NCBI GenBank assembly: GCA_023525715.1
Contig: CM042011.1
Location: 57,346,854 to 57,410,853, forward strand
DNA length: 64,000 bases
Direction of reading: 5' to 3'
DNA from: Cichorium intybus
Taxonomy: Eukaryota; Streptophyta; Magnoliopsida; Asterales; Asteraceae
Part shown: positions 1 to 12,826 of the stretch, in pieces
How the letters are laid out: each line of letters opens with the position of its first letter
Numbering within the stretch: the first letter of the stretch is position 1
Translations under genes and position numbers: made by a program
Notes under the pieces: model-generated
Databases searched by the model: none
Told to the model about the DNA's origin: nothing
Seen by the model: only the letters and a program-made list of their open reading frames with translations

Positions 1-168
1 AATGAATAAATAATTTGGTAATATATTATAAAAATAATATATATTCATTAGAAATTATGATATTTAATTAAAGATTAATCAAAAATTAATTTGGAATTAA
101 TTTTTGGGATTAATTTGATTAATTAAATATGCAGAGGTTGAATTATAATTGTTCAATGTTGAGCAATT

Positions 169-271
<103 letters not shown>

Positions 272-401
272 ATATATGTTAATTATGGAGTCTTTCTTAT
301 TTATGGTAATGATAAGTCAACTAGCTTGTATGATAAGTGGGTTATCATATTAGAAGCTTAATTATGACAGTTATATGTCATAAGGCTTATCAGTATTGGA
401 C

Positions 402-408
402 TATAAAT
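402..408 (+). promoter_or_regulatory. TATA box of LTR
   Basis: TATAAATAG followed by a GC-richer pyrimidine tract, the usual layout of an LTR U3/R junction. Inferred promoter of the truncated LTR. Confidence 0.5.
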
Positions 409-691
409 AGAGGCCCTCCCCACCCCATATGTTCACGCCAACCTTGAGGAGTTCCTCCTCATTCTCTCTTGCTTTCTTTCTTGCCAAGTTCTTGGGTGTG
501 AGCCATTAGAGGCATTACATTTGTGGTGCTATCTTCCAAGAGATCTAAAGATCAAAATGTTAGTTTTCTTTTTGAAAATTTTTATTCTTATTATGTTCAT
601 AGTGAAAGGTTCAATATGATGAAAACATACATCCTTTAGGGTGCATGTGAACTTAAGAGCTTTAAGTTTATAGTTTGCTTAAAACCCATCA

Positions 692-1368
692 CAAATGGTT
701 GTCGATGGTGGCCCTGAACCCGATCAAAACACAAAAAGCTCATGGGGTCAGGCGTGAAGCGATCCTATAACCTGAATGTCCTGTCGGAGCCAGATGAAGA
801 TAATATGGATCCAGTGGTTCCAGTTTTAGAAAAGCCACCCAGTGGTGGCAATATATAAATGATCTGCCCGAAAGACTGGTAACGCCCTCGCGGTCATGTT
901 GTGACTGTTTCGCCCCATCTGATGTCAAGAACAAGCGTTGTTGGAAGTAATTAAGAGTCTAAACTTGAGTCAAGTTTTATAATAATTTGTGGTATAAAAC
1001 AACATATGCTTTTGTTAACATTTTCATGTTGTGGGTCAATCTTCGCCATTATAAACAAGAAATAAGTTTAAGGACTATTTATAACAGAAGATAAAAGTTG
1101 ATCGGACTACAATGTCATTTTGCCTAACTTTTAACTAGAAACCTACTGAGAGGACTTAATGAACAGATAAAAATGGACTTTATTCCCCTAAAAGGCAAAA
1201 AAAAAAACTTTAGGGACCTTATAAACAAACAACCAATAGTTGGCTGGGCTAAAATGACGTTTTGCCATATTAATAAATATGATCGTTACTATTTGTCTAT
1301 TGACATAATTTTTTTTCATATTTGAGTAATGACTTTTTTTGGAATGGGTCATTCCAAACCCCAATTCG
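692..1368. other. no recognisable gene
   Basis: About 0.7 kb following the LTR end. Short open frames only, with no protein similarity I recognise. Could be the leader of the LTR element or unrelated flank. Confidence 0.5.
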
Positions 1369-1904
1369 TAGGAGTGGTAATTGGGTTGTGTTCGGGTTAG
1401 TGGGTTGCAGGTTGGCAGGTCAAAAACCTCAACCCGGACACGACCCATATAAATAATCGTGTCATCTTCTTCAACTCGAACTTGAATATGTCTAACCTGG
1501 ACACGACCATCCTAACTTGTTTAATTATATGGGTTCATGGGTTTGTGGGTCAGATTCGGGTTTGTGGGTTAGGTTTGGGTTCGTGGGCCATGCATGCTTA
1601 AATAGGGAACTATAATGTGCCTGCTTATTCAGTGAAGGTTAAGACTCATTCAAGTATTATGCATAAGGGTAAATCAGATAATAGTCAATTGGAAGTATAA
1701 GAATTAGAAATAGTAAAAATTGATTTTTAAATGTAATATATTATATGGGTTGGCGGGTGGACCCACAAACCCAAGTACTAAACCGAACACGACCTGTATA
1801 GTAAACAGGTTACGCGGTTTGCGGGTTGGCGGGTCAGACTACTCAACCCAAACTCGTTTTTTTTGCGTGTCAGGTTCGTGTCGTGTCGAGAGTTGTCATC
1901 CCTA
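1369..1904. mobile_element. hAT-type MITE, decayed
   Basis: Begins TAGGAGTGGTAATTGGG and ends, read inward on the other strand, TAGGGATGACAAC. The interior is rich in GGGTTgGCGGGT and CGTGTCGTGTC words, as in the copy at 30097-30824. The flanking octamers are CCAATTCG (1361-1368) and CCAACCTG (1905-1912). They match at 5 of 8 positions and all differences are transitions, which suggests an old 8-bp target duplication. No coding capacity. Confidence 0.5.
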
Positions 1905-4357
1905 CCAACCTGGAGGAGGGTTACCGGTAACTATCCAATAGTTAAGTAGACCCTCTTATTTAAAGCTATGTTGGAATGTGGATTACAGAGAGTAAAATTG
2001 CACAAAAATAACCTCCGATGACGAAAAAGTGTTTTAGTGTTGCAGGTAAGCTTTTGAATTCTTGAATCTCTTCTTTCATTATTTTAGTGATAACAAACTT
2101 AAAAAACAATCTAGAATGTAAAACCATACTCCATAATACAACGAATGTATCGAGAATGTCCGGAGGTTTTTGAATCCAAAGACGTAGAATTCTAGTATAA
2201 GTCATTATTTATCCTTAGATGTACTAAATAAGTTGTAATGGGATGTTAGAAGCAATTGTCTCTTACTTTAAACTAACTGATAGACAATTTGGAATGATTG
2301 GAATGCAAAAACTTTCTCCAGAATGCGAAAAACATGTCTGGAATGCAATGAACAGTCTAACACGAGCCACACATTTTCATTTAAACTAAGTTTGTTAAAT
2401 GTTATTCCAACATGATGATGTGTACAAAGCTTCATTAACTATGATTTGAAAACTTAAACTTGGTGCGAGAAATAAAAATATCTAATGACAAGTTAAAATA
2501 CAAAATATTAAGAACAAATTTTAAACAAAGATGTATTGTAATAAATGTAAGGACTAAAAGTATATAAACTAAGAACAGTACAAACGTAGATGGAGAGAAG
2601 TTGTAAATAATATTGATATTATAGTAAGGTCGAGTACAATTCACACTTAGTACAGATTACAAAGTTGGCTATTATAAATGAAACTGCACACCTCTTCATA
2701 ATAAATAATACACAAAGTACACAAAGAAGAGGATAACTAGGGATATGTTGCCTAATACTCAACCAACTTTATCTGTCTACAACTTGTACCCTCAGGTACA
2801 TACACATTGGAAAAAAATAACACAAACATTTCTGATTTTCAAATACTTTTGATGACAATGGTTTCTCAGATGACCAACGAGCTTCAGATGAACTTCTGCC
2901 TTGAACGACAACACCTTAAAACTTCAACTTTCAAAAGACTTAACTCCTCATGAAGACTCCCTACTTGTGGATGGTCACTTCAAGGTCCAACAATCAACTT
3001 TGAAGAAAGCAGAAGACTTTCTTGAAAAAACCTTTGACTCATGTAGATCCACTGAAATATATGTTCTTCTTGATCGACCCGAGGAATAGCTTCATTACAT
3101 CATTTACAAGGTTATAAATGGCATCACCTCTGAATTATTAGTTATCCTCAAGTTCTCTTTCTTGGATACCCTTTAGGTTTGTATCAATGTCATTCCTACT
3201 TGTGTACAGAATATATGGTCATATTCGACATCTATCATTACAAAGTTTACCAGCAACCTAAGAATATATCTCTGGAGTGGTTCTAGAGCCAAGAATGTGG
3301 ATGTTTTCTTTGGGATTTTGTTGTGGAGTCCTTTGGCGATGGCTAGCAGATGAGCAGGATTGCACCCGAAGAGCCTATAAACTTACATATCTCTCCATTT
3401 CTTATAACATGCAACAGTAAACTTGTTTCAAATATCTAGGATGTCACCCAAAGAGCCTCATATGATTTCTAAAGTTTTGCTATTAGATTTCTCAATATGT
3501 ACATATCTATATCATGGTAAATTTTAATTTTACTTGATAGCTGCTTCAAAAGAATATGAGAATAAAAAAAGATGTGCATGTGTATATGTTCGGTGAAGAA
3601 AAATAAAATGGAAGCAACATATGCATATGTGCATGTGCATATGTCGGTTGTTGTAAAGAAGATATGAGCAACATCATTGAAAAACCTATCCATTTTGATA
3701 TATTTTGTATGAGCATACATATGTTCACATATCATTACAATAAGAATACATTGTTTTTATCATCATATATATTTTTCTTTGAATCATAAAGAATACCAAT
3801 TGGCAATTGTATGAAGTTGGTTTCTCTACATTTTTATGAAAATTGATGAACACTTATTTATTCTACTGCTTTAGATGAATGTCTTCTAATTTGGTCCTTA
3901 TGGTGAAATACAATTTGATGATACATAATTTTGTTTTGAAGTTTTAAAGGCTATGAAAATAATTGATTTTCATCATGATATTAGAATTAGTTACTTATTT
4001 TTTTATTTCATTAATTAAAAAGCCTAGATTAGTAAAATAATTGCCAATAGTCTAATTTAATGGCTGTCATAGAGTTATTTGACGCGCACCAAGCTAAAAT
4101 TAAGACCCAATATCAAGACTCAAGCTTTCACTTCTAAAGAATTTTCTTCTTTCTCGAAAGGTTCAATACACAGTGTAGATTGGTAATGTTATAGGCTTGG
4201 AAATGGAATGAACCATGGATTAAATTAGAGAAATCATATCGTGAGAATGACGATTCACTAATGAAATGTTATAGTGTCTTTCTGTAAATATTGAATATCA
4301 ATAGGTAGTAGAGATATTTCAAAAGATCTTGGATTAAAGAGGTGGCGTTCACCACTC
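1905..4357. other. intergenic, nothing recognised
   Basis: AT-rich sequence with only short open frames (for example 2901-3089). I recognise no domain, RNA gene or element boundary. 3590-3640 has several ATGCATATG-like words of the kind seen in the TIR elements near 48-49 kb, but no array. Confidence 0.5.
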
Positions 4358-7146
4358 GTGTCATTTTTCTTTGTATATACAAGAAAATTGAACCAAATAT
4401 TTATGATAAGGGTATGTTTGGTCATGTTAGGTAACATGGGTTGCGATTATGTTGTATCTAGAGCTATCGAAGAATATGGAGACTTGGTTTCAGTGTGGTA
4501 TCCAAAATACTTTGAAGTTGAAAATGTCATCAAAGAGAAATACTACATCATGTGCATTAGAGAATTAAAATTTTGTACATTTCAATGATGATTCGTGAAT
4601 ATTTATGCCCTCAAGACCAGCAAAGTAATAATTCTTTTGTGGAACTCTTCCACAATACGATTTCAATTAATCTGAGCAGAGCATGGATGTTATGCTGCGA
4701 GTTTAGTGCAATAAGAAGATGAGATAAAGGGTCCATTTTGATCCTAAAGTTGTGTCTCAATTTAATAATTTATCGATTATTTGTGGTTGTTGGAATTAAA
4801 TACTTGTTGGATGAATCACACTTAGATACGCAAAGACGAGTGTAAGTTGAAAAATATGACTTATTCATGTTTACGATATTTTTTCTTCTATTTGGCCTAA
4901 TTCGAGTGTTTTTGCTATGAAAAAGCTACACTTTGATCACTAACCTGTGTCCTTAACTCTAACGGCCTTGACCACGACCCAAAGCCATTTAAATTCTTTA
5001 ATTCTTAGGTGTTAGACCACGAGTTAGAGAATGTAGTCGAAAGAAAATGTGCCAAAAATTTGCACAACTTTAATGTTTTTACAAGAGTGAAATGCTTTCT
5101 AGGAAGCTGATATAACTTAAGGGGGGCTATTAAAAGATAAAAATCTTTTTATGTTGAGAAAAAACAAGAGTAGCTACAAGACCTTAACACATAAGACTGC
5201 AACCATATACATTATTTTTGAAGCTTCCTAGATTAATGATGAAGTTATCATAATAGAGAAAAATATAATTTAAAAATGCATAATTTGTAGACTATGTATT
5301 TTAGTTTAAGACCTCATACAAAAAGTCAGTTGCAAATGGACCCTTAAAGTCGACAAAGAGTTGAGCTTTTTTTTGGGACCTTACAAAATCCAAGTAAAAG
5401 AGCTCTAAAATAAATAATCTTAACATCAATGGTATTGTATATGTTTCTTAGAAAAATTAAAAACAAAATTGTATAGATTTTTTAATAACTAAATTTGAAG
5501 AACTGATTATATCAAGACTAGAATTTTCTAGTGAGAATGTGAAAAAAACTTCGGATGCCCAAAATGATCGATTGATTCTCTTATGCACATTTGATGAAGT
5601 CAAAATTTCCCGTATAGGGATGTGCAAACAAAAAATCTCGTGGGCTCGATAGTTTTACTTTCACTTTTATTAACAAAGTTTGGGACATCAGCAATCCTGG
5701 CAACTTCAAGGCAGTTAGGTTCTTTGAAGAGAGCTTTATGGAAACAAAAAATCTTTTATAACTTGGCTCGTAAGGTGAATGACCCATTTGCCCTCGTGGA
5801 GTATAGGCTAGTTCATCTTATCAGTTGTGTTTACAAATCATCTTTAAGGCCCTTGAAGGAAGGTTAAAAGAAATCATCGATTCAGTTATTAGCAAAAAAC
5901 AATCATCCTACATTTATGGCATAAATATTTTTGATAATCCTATTAGAGTGAATGAAATAATTACTTAGGCCAAGAAAAGAAAGAAGAAAAAGTCATATTT
6001 AAAACCTTATTTGATAAAATTAATTGGTCTTTCTTCAAGAATAGGATTAGGTTAATAGGGTTTTGCACAAATGGATAGCATAGTTTTTTTTGATGTCCTC
6101 TACTGATGGATTCGTCCTTTATGAGTGGCAAGGTGATCCACTCCTTCCTTTCTTTTTATTATTAGCGAGGAAAACCAAAAGGCAGCTATTTTGGAGGAAA
6201 CCAATAGTCGTATTTATAAAAGTTTGAGTGGTGGGGAGGTCATTTTGGAGGAAATCCTAAAAGCAATTTTTTTATTTATTATTATCCATCGTTATGAGTG
6301 GTGGGAAGGTCATTTGGAAGGAGGTTACACAAGCGATACATGGTACAAAATGAGGGTTATTCAAGGTTAATCTCTTGCTAACCATGGTGGTGTTTGGGGA
6401 GCCATCCATCATTTTCACTTGACACTTGCACAATACAAAGTAAATATCAACAATCCTATTTTTTGTTACAAAATGGCTAATGGTTTAGGACAAAGTGAGA
6501 TGGAAGAAAAATTCAAACATCGAAAAAATCATAGATACTAGGTTTCTTGAGCATAGGAATATTGAAACCATTTGGAATCGTGTATCTCTACATAGAGCCA
6601 ACATTCTTTCTTAGAATTTGAGGTTTGGCAGATTGCACAAGTGTACAAACCTAGACCGAATTGACTTTTTGGGTTCAACTCTTTGCCCTTTCTACAATGT
6701 AAAGCACAAGTTAGAATCCCACATCTTTATCAAGTGTTCGGCAACCAAGGAGGTCAGATCGTTTCTTAATCGGTGGTAGGCTAATGTCCCTTTCTTTGTC
6801 AGTTCGATCCAGATGATGTTTCAAGCAAAAACATGTTTCGTTATAGCTCAAAAGATGCAATGAAGAATCATGCTGGTCCTTCTTGCATACTTCTTGCATT
6901 TGTATGGGTCACGTGGGATTAGAAAAATACTCACATGTTGACTAACAATAAGAGGAAAAAGAAAGATTTGGCTAGCGAGAACAAACTTCTCGTGTTAATT
7001 TAGTTGAAAATTATATCTAGGAAAGGCTCACTTTGTAACAAGTCCAATTGGTGTAATAACCTGAAATCGAAATGTCTTCGATTTTTTGTAGTCTTCGCTT
7101 CTTGTTAGGATTTTTATGGAAAAAAAATTATTATTCAAAAAAAGTC
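4358..7146 (+). pseudogene. L1-type LINE, ORF2 remnant
   Basis: Decayed non-LTR retrotransposon; the ancestral product nicked DNA and reverse-transcribed its own RNA. Order along the strand: an endonuclease-like stretch (about 4410-4620, with the motif FVNIYA-like at 4600, and GLDHDPKPFKFFNS at about 4960-5010, the end of the endonuclease region); the start of reverse transcriptase (about 5760-5950: NDPFALVEYRLVHLISCVYK, then RLKEIIDSVISKKQSSYIYG, then NEIIT.AKKRKKKK); a QGDPLLPFFLL block at about 6130-6165 (family form RQGDPLSPFLF); and a zinc-binding RVT block at about 6600-6770 (LCPFYN....LESHIFIKC). Many stops and frameshifts, and the YADD catalytic region is not recognisable. The A-rich stretch 7119-7146 may be the old tail. 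No target duplication identified. Confidence 0.75.
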
Positions 7147-7329
7147 AACCATAAAGAGTGCAAATGATAAAGAATTTTCTTTTTTGTAATTTAACTAAAT
7201 TAATTTAAATTACATCTTATTGAATTACTTAAAATTGGAAGATGAAATGAATAAACTTTTAGGTTTAAAAGAGACAACATATTGAATTATTAGATGAAAA
7301 ACTAATTATTTAACCATCAAATAATCCAA

Positions 7330-8260
7330 CAATTATAGTTACTTGATAACGCACTTTTATATTGGTTTATTTACGCGTTATTTTACATGTTTTAGTTAAT
7401 TTATCTTTGTAAAGGACTAGATACGCGCACTTTTATTGGAAGTTGTCTTGTGTAGAAAAAGAACTAAAATGCACGGTTTAAAGTGGAAATTGAACAAAGA
7501 TAGAGATGGAATCGAAGAGATAATGATTCAAAGGGGATCGCGACGCATAAGCTGAAGGATCGTGACACTAAGAAGAGACGATACCGTAATCCATTTTTGA
7601 TTTGAAATTCAAATTAGCGAGATATCGGGATAGGTCTATGATCACGACGCAAAATACTGATGTTGGCGACGCAAACTGTGCAATTTTACAACTATAGATA
7701 GAGGCATTCAGACGACATTCGACGGCAATCTATCGAGAATTCTCTGGATCTTTTAGCTCATCTTTATTATATTTCAGTTTCTTTAGCATAGTTTTGGTCA
7801 CTTTAGTAGTTTTAAGCTTTTTAGCTTAGTATTCATTTTTGTATCAATTCGCGATGCTAAGGGTATCCCGCATTCAGGGATTTCTCTGATCATTTGAGGT
7901 TGAGTTTTAGAATTCAGGAGTAATCATTAGGTTTCTGTAATTTTTTGGTTAGTTAGATCGTCGTTGGAACGATTTGTTGGTTTTCGGATTTATAAAAGAA
8001 GTTCTTTTTACGTTTCATGTTTGTTTGGATATTTGATTGCTTGATGCATCAAATCTGTTTTGGTTTAGTTTTCTGTTGAGTTTTTGTTTGGATTTCAAGT
8101 GTTAATAGTTTGCTTGCTACATAGTGACACCATAGTTGAGTTTTTTTTGACACAAAGTGTCAACCACGGACTCCTTGGTTTGACCCTTACTTACCCTAGC
8201 TTTTGGATAGTGAGGTTTATTTATTATTTTTGACCGCATCAACGACTGTGATGTGTCATT
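7330..8260 (+). mobile_element. possible LTR remnant
   Basis: A non-coding block of different texture from its surroundings: it starts near GATAACGCACTTTTATATTGG, has a repeat of CGCACTTTTAT at 7424, a central GC-richer part, and long T-rich segments ending near TTGACCGCATCAACGAC. This resembles LTR plus primer-site junctions of Ty3 Athila/Tat-type elements, but I cannot show a second LTR, TG/CA ends or a target duplication. Treat as a weak call. Confidence 0.25.
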
Positions 8261-8758
8261 ACTGTGTCAAATATGTAAAATTATTCTTTTTAAAATAATC
8301 AACTCATATACATTCGTGTTAAAAACTGATTATCTAAATTTCAAATAGTAAGACAATCATAATTGCTTTGTAGAACATGTAAAATGATGTTTTTAGAATG
8401 ACTAACTCACACACGTATATAACAAAAACTAATTATTATTTTATTTTGTTTTTGAAAACGATGTATAAAATAATAAAAAATCCCAGAGCTAGCAAATAAC
8501 TAGACAAGGTCATCAAAAATTACAAGCAAAGAAACTATTATTTAACCTTCAAATATCAAATAATCCGACAACCCTAATCACTTTATCAAACATGTAAAAT
8601 TAATTCTTTTAGATTTACTAACTCACACACCATTAACTTATTCTTAAATGTACTTCTTTTGATATTTGATATGTAAAATTAATTATCTACAATTTCGACA
8701 ATAATGAAACAAGTATGACTCACCCCTCCGTTAAATTCCATATTATTGCCTTAGGAAA
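8261..8758. other. ELF3 3' flank
   Basis: AT-rich spacer with no open frame of note. It contains a repeated phrase (cAAATAgTaaGACAAtCaTaAT... and ...ATGTAAAATtAaTtCTTTTaGA) at about 8270-8400 and 8560-8620, a degenerate local duplication. Confidence 0.4.
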
Positions 8759-8764
8759 TTTATT
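8759..8764 (-). terminator. poly(A) signal of ELF3-like gene
   Basis: AATAAA on the minus strand, about 40 nt past the stop codon at 8805. Position fits a plant polyadenylation signal; inferred. Confidence 0.45.
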
Positions 8765-8804
8765 GAAAATAGTTCTTTTTAACAAAAATTGATAATTTAC
8801 ATCC

Positions 8805-10825
8805 CTATTCATTCTGTTTCCTTTCCTCTTGTATGAACTGGAATATACGAGCTGCTGATTCAGATGCCAATTTGGGATTACGGGGTACAACTTTGATTAC
8901 TTTTATCCTCTCATCGAACCCTTTTTCCCCTGTACATCGATCTGAATCTTGACCCATTGGTGTAGTAGGGAAAAGAGGAAGTTCATCTCCTCCATTACTG
9001 CTTCCCTGCACATCACTTTCTTTATTTTCTTGTAGGTTTTGAACATCACCTATGGTTGGCAATTTCTCTAGAGTTAGTGTATTACATAATGTTTTAACAG
9101 GGTTGTTGTATTTCATGTTGTCTTCAATTGATGTAGAACAATAACCGTTTGTTATTGCAGGCAATCCGTAGGATGTATAAAGTGGATTATTCGGAAATAC
9201 ACCGATTCCTTGTGGGTAAGCGCCATTGATAAAGTCTCTACTTGTAGGTGTTAGACTCGTACCATAGACTTGGGCCATGAGACCAACAGGTGGAGGACAA
9301 GGTCCCGTGTAGGGTTTATACACAAGTCCTTCAGAGGGTGACCTCATAGGCACCAACCATTGGTTTCCCGGTGGAGGAATAAGACACCAGGGTGGTTGTT
9401 TGCCACCGTTAATGGTGGAAGGTTGAGGGAGCTCGATTAAACTTGGGCTATATCTTCTATCTGCGTCACTTTTGGTTTGAAATTGTCTTCTGATTGTACC
9501 ATCAATCGGAAAAATGGCTTCAGAAGGCATGTTCATTGGTCGGTAGCCACGATCGTCAAATGAAAAATGAGTAGATTCCGCAAGTCGTTTCTGCACCTGT
9601 GCAAACGTTAATTAAAGTCGACCTTCTTACAAGACGTGTTTATAATGATGACATGTAACGTACCTTGATCAATCTATGTAGCTCAAAGAGTTGTGACTGA
9701 AAAACTCTTTGTTGCCTAAAATATCATGGCAGACGAAAACATTAGCCTTCAAGATTCATGGTAAAACCACTAAACATGCACTAAAAGTTAGCATGCTTAC
9801 TGAATGATCGTTCTTCTTGCTTTGCAATATTGGTCACGACCGATCATTTGTGAAACTTCATCCGGGTTTATCTCTAATGAACCGTTATTGATTGAAGGAA
9901 GAACTTCATGAACATCTTTATCGGCTTTTCGGTCTCCTAAAATAGGCCACATCAACATACCATCTTGGTAACCCGTGGTTTCTTGAAAGTTTTTTCTCTT
10001 CAATGGCAACCTGATGGTGGAATCGTGTAACGTATCTGGTTCATCTACCACTCTACTTCTCTTTATTGGACTCGAGGGCGAAAGTTCTGTGCTTAATGTT
10101 TCTGAAAACCGAGCTCTATCAGAATAAGATGGCACATGTTCTTTAGCAATGTCTTTAATCATCACAGTATCTGGTTTGTTCTCGTGTTTGATATGACTGT
10201 TGGTGCTTGAGATTGCTAACTTCCCTCTATTTGCATTCCCGAATGACAGACTTGGAACCAGATAATCTTCGTCATCCTCATCTTCAAGTTTTTTTATTGA
10301 AACGTTATTTGTAGTTTTCAGATCTTGAGGCTTAAACATACGATAATCACCGCGTTTCAAGTGGCCGGTATTGCATAATGTTTGACAATTAGTAGTTTCT
10401 ATGGTTTGTTTAACGGTGGTTAGTGAGATATTCAAATTGATACCACTCGAGCGATAAGAATCAAACCGTGTAGCTAATCTTGTCGAGCCACATGAACTGC
10501 CAAACGACGAAAACACACTTCGTTTGTAGCTTGCATCCTATACAACCATTCATTCAAAAACAATAAACACACATGAGTACTACGTAAGATAAAATGAGTG
10601 ACAATACCGATCATCTAACTTATATCTATCTACATTGTAACGGAGGTTAAGACTCACGTGATAAGACGGAACCAAACCACTCGTCGAAAGAGGCAAGACA
10701 GGCTGTTGGGTAAGAGCCATGTTGTTTCTAGCAGAGGTCCGTGGAACTCCTTTATCTGCATCACTGATATGAAGCCTTGGGAACAAAGGGTCCATCTTTT
10801 TAGCGTCGTCCTTTAGGTTTCCCAT
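8805..10825 (-). CDS. ELF3: ELF3-like evening-complex protein
   Basis: Homologue of EARLY FLOWERING 3, the scaffold that joins ELF4 and LUX in the nuclear evening complex, represses clock and growth genes at night and delays flowering. Four exons: 10825-10658, 10537-9801, 9715-9664, 9596-8805. All introns are GT-AG (donors GTGAGT, GTAAGC, GTACGT), and the joined frame is 582 residues (Arabidopsis 695). Conserved blocks in order: FPRLHISDADKG (residues 15-26); an acidic LEDEDDEDY run (140-148); RVFQSQLFELHRLIK (305-319), coded almost wholly by the 52-nt exon 3; SPSEGLVYKP (405-414); and the C-terminal VIKVVPRNPKLASESAARIF (552-571). It lacks the long polyQ tract of Arabidopsis. In the first block the usual PRAPPRNKMALYEQ reads PRTSARNNMALTQQ. 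The start ATG is the first in frame before the conserved block. No disabling change seen. I infer a working, somewhat divergent ELF3 or ELF3-like paralogue. Confidence 0.93.
9597..9663 (-). other. ELF3 intron 3
   Basis: 67-nt intron, donor GTACGT after codon 319 and acceptor CACAG. Phase 0. It restores the reading RLIK-VQKR found in the family, which fixes the splice choice. Confidence 0.85.
9716..9800 (-). other. ELF3 intron 2
   Basis: 85-nt intron with donor GTAAGC and acceptor TTTTAG. It splits a CAG codon after its second base, and the spliced reading ...RRTII-Q-QQRVF matches the family sequence ...AR.AI..QQRVF. Confidence 0.85.
10538..10657 (-). other. ELF3 intron 1
   Basis: 120-nt intron with a consensus donor GTGAGT and acceptor TTGTATAG. 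Phase 0, joining ...PSYH to DASYK.... The frame of exon 2 is fixed by the long open frame downstream. Confidence 0.8.
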
Positions 10826-10982
10826 GGTGTTTCCTTACATCAGTCTTTTGTCCATTTCTGGACCATTGCCTATCACAAATTATGATTTGCAGGGAGTTAG
10901 AAAGGGAGAAATAGGCGGGGAGACAGATCGCATCACAATCACATTCAAACAATTAACACATTTCGAGGTAGGTTAACGAGTG

Positions 10983-10991
10983 GTTATATAT
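10983..10991 (-). promoter_or_regulatory. putative TATA box of ELF3-like gene
   Basis: Minus-strand CATATATAACC, about 160 nt before the start codon, implying a 5' UTR of roughly 130 nt. Inferred from position and sequence only. Confidence 0.4.
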
Positions 10992-11230
10992 GGTGATATA
11001 TTGACGGGGGCAGAGTGCGACTCAGTCTTTCTCTCTCTTCTCCTCGACATCTGCCGAATTTGGTACGATTGTGATAACCACATGTACTGCTACCAATTCC
11101 ATTCGTCGGGAAAATAGGAACATAGAGAGCCAATCTTTTTGCGAAAAATCAGTATCGGAGATATTATCGAGCATCTCATGCATCTATGTAATAACGTAGT
11201 AATTACATCCACCCTCTCAATCAATGCTTT

Positions 11231-11236
11231 CACGTG
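11231..11236. promoter_or_regulatory. G-box CACGTG upstream of ELF3-like gene
   Basis: Palindromic CACGTG about 400 nt upstream of the ATG. G-boxes bind PIF and other bHLH/bZIP factors and are common in light- and clock-regulated plant promoters. Regulation of this gene by it is inference. No exact evening element (AAAATATCT) seen in 10830-11300. Confidence 0.4.
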
Positions 11237-12456
11237 GCTTTAACTTTTAACGTGAGTTAAATGCATCAAGAAACTTTCGACTTCAGTTAGTTGGTTTTTT
11301 TCTTCAAAAATCAATTTATCAATTCTTGTTACATACTCGGGTTAGAAAAGGAACACATTTGCTTGTAATTCTAGCGTCTTCGTAGTAGTTCTTAATAAAA
11401 TTTGATTGCTCAACATAAAATTAATAAATAAGGAACGCACCATGGAACTTTCTTGAGTGGGATAAAAATGAATTTGAGGTTATAGGTAGACTTTGAGTCT
11501 TTGACAATTGCTGTATCCCCGTCGTATATAGTGTTAAACATGAATTTACAAGACACGAATTGTTAAACATGTTTAGATACAAAACATAAACACGACACCC
11601 AGATAATTTATTGACACGTGACACGAGACATGTTTTTAACCGTGTTACCCATATTTTTAGTTTTAAGGAATAAAGTACTAATTTTCCAAAATCTCAAAAG
11701 TTACCCATATTTTTAGTTTTAAGATATTATAAAACTTGGAATAACATTGATTCCACCTTTGTAAAACCACTTTACTTCAAAATATTAATTGTCTAGGTTT
11801 TATTTTCATAAAACGTTCTTCTTAAACATGTAAATGTTAAATTTGTAATCTTTCTTAATTCGACCCGTTGTTTTTACAAAAATTTAAACACACAATTTTG
11901 TGGTAAATGTTTTGATGACACCGTACCTTAATAAAGTTAAATTCACTTTTATGAAAAAATATTCCTAGATTTTTGTACACTTTACATAAAGCGATAAATT
12001 TTCACGTTTATTTTGAAACATAACTTCATCAAAATTACAACAAAATGTCAAAAAGATCATCAATCCCGGGTATTTACTACCTACTCATGATGGCTCATTT
12101 TTCATTATTTTTCATAAAAGCCTTGCATTTTTATACGATATACTCGCCTAAAATGATTTGTGAAAATTTTCTCAAGTTTTTAACAACACTCTTGAAAAAG
12201 ACTTGCCTTACATCGTTCTTATGTTCTTATTAGGTAGGTTGTTTACTAACTCGTAGACCTTAAGTTGAAGAATGGATTTAAAACCTATGACTTCTTGTCC
12301 CATCATTCACTCGTGTCTCTTCATCCTAAGCATGAATTAGTACCTCATTTCTACAATAGGTTTCTATTGGTCAACTAAGTCATCTCTCACTATCAGAAAC
12401 CTAATTATTTAAGTCCTTCTTTCATCCCACTTCAAAGCTTCCCTAGCTCAGACATT
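11237..12456. other. intergenic with one short direct repeat
   Basis: No gene recognised. The phrase TTACCCATATTTTTAGTTTT occurs at about 11644 and again at about 11701. The last ~200 bases (12240-12456) resemble the pyrimidine-rich antisense texture of the Ty3 debris beyond 15125, from which they are separated by the copia derivative. Confidence 0.4.
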
Positions 12457-12813
12457 TGTTAGGATCGAGACACTTAGCATACGAACACTAGACTCACACA
12501 CTCAGCTCACAAATTAAGAACACAAGAATTTAACGTGGTTCGGTCCACAAATGACCTACGTCCACAGCGGGTAACTAGGAGTTTATATTCAACTACATTG
12601 TTGTGGTGTGGTACAAATGTTCTCAATGAATGCCTCTATTTATATACATGAGAAGGTAATATGAAATGTGAGATGTAAGATCAACAAAGGATGGTAGCAG
12701 AAGAAAAATGGCTTTTGTCTTGCATCCTTCTTTGACTAAGAAAAATCTTCACCAACTTCACATGTTTTCTGCAACTATTTTGACAAACCACAAGAGTGGC
12801 TTCACACTCAACA
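12457..12813 (-). repeat. 3' LTR of copia derivative
   Basis: 357 bp, TG at 12457 and CA at 12812-12813. Differs from the other LTR at five positions, all transitions. A minus-strand TATA (TATATAAATAG) lies at 12636-12646. Confidence 0.95.
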
Positions 12814-12826
12814 ATCTCCCACTTGA
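12814..12826 (-). other. polypurine tract of copia derivative
   Basis: Minus strand reads CAAGTGGGAGAT directly before the 3' LTR, the usual copia plus-strand primer. Confidence 0.8.
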
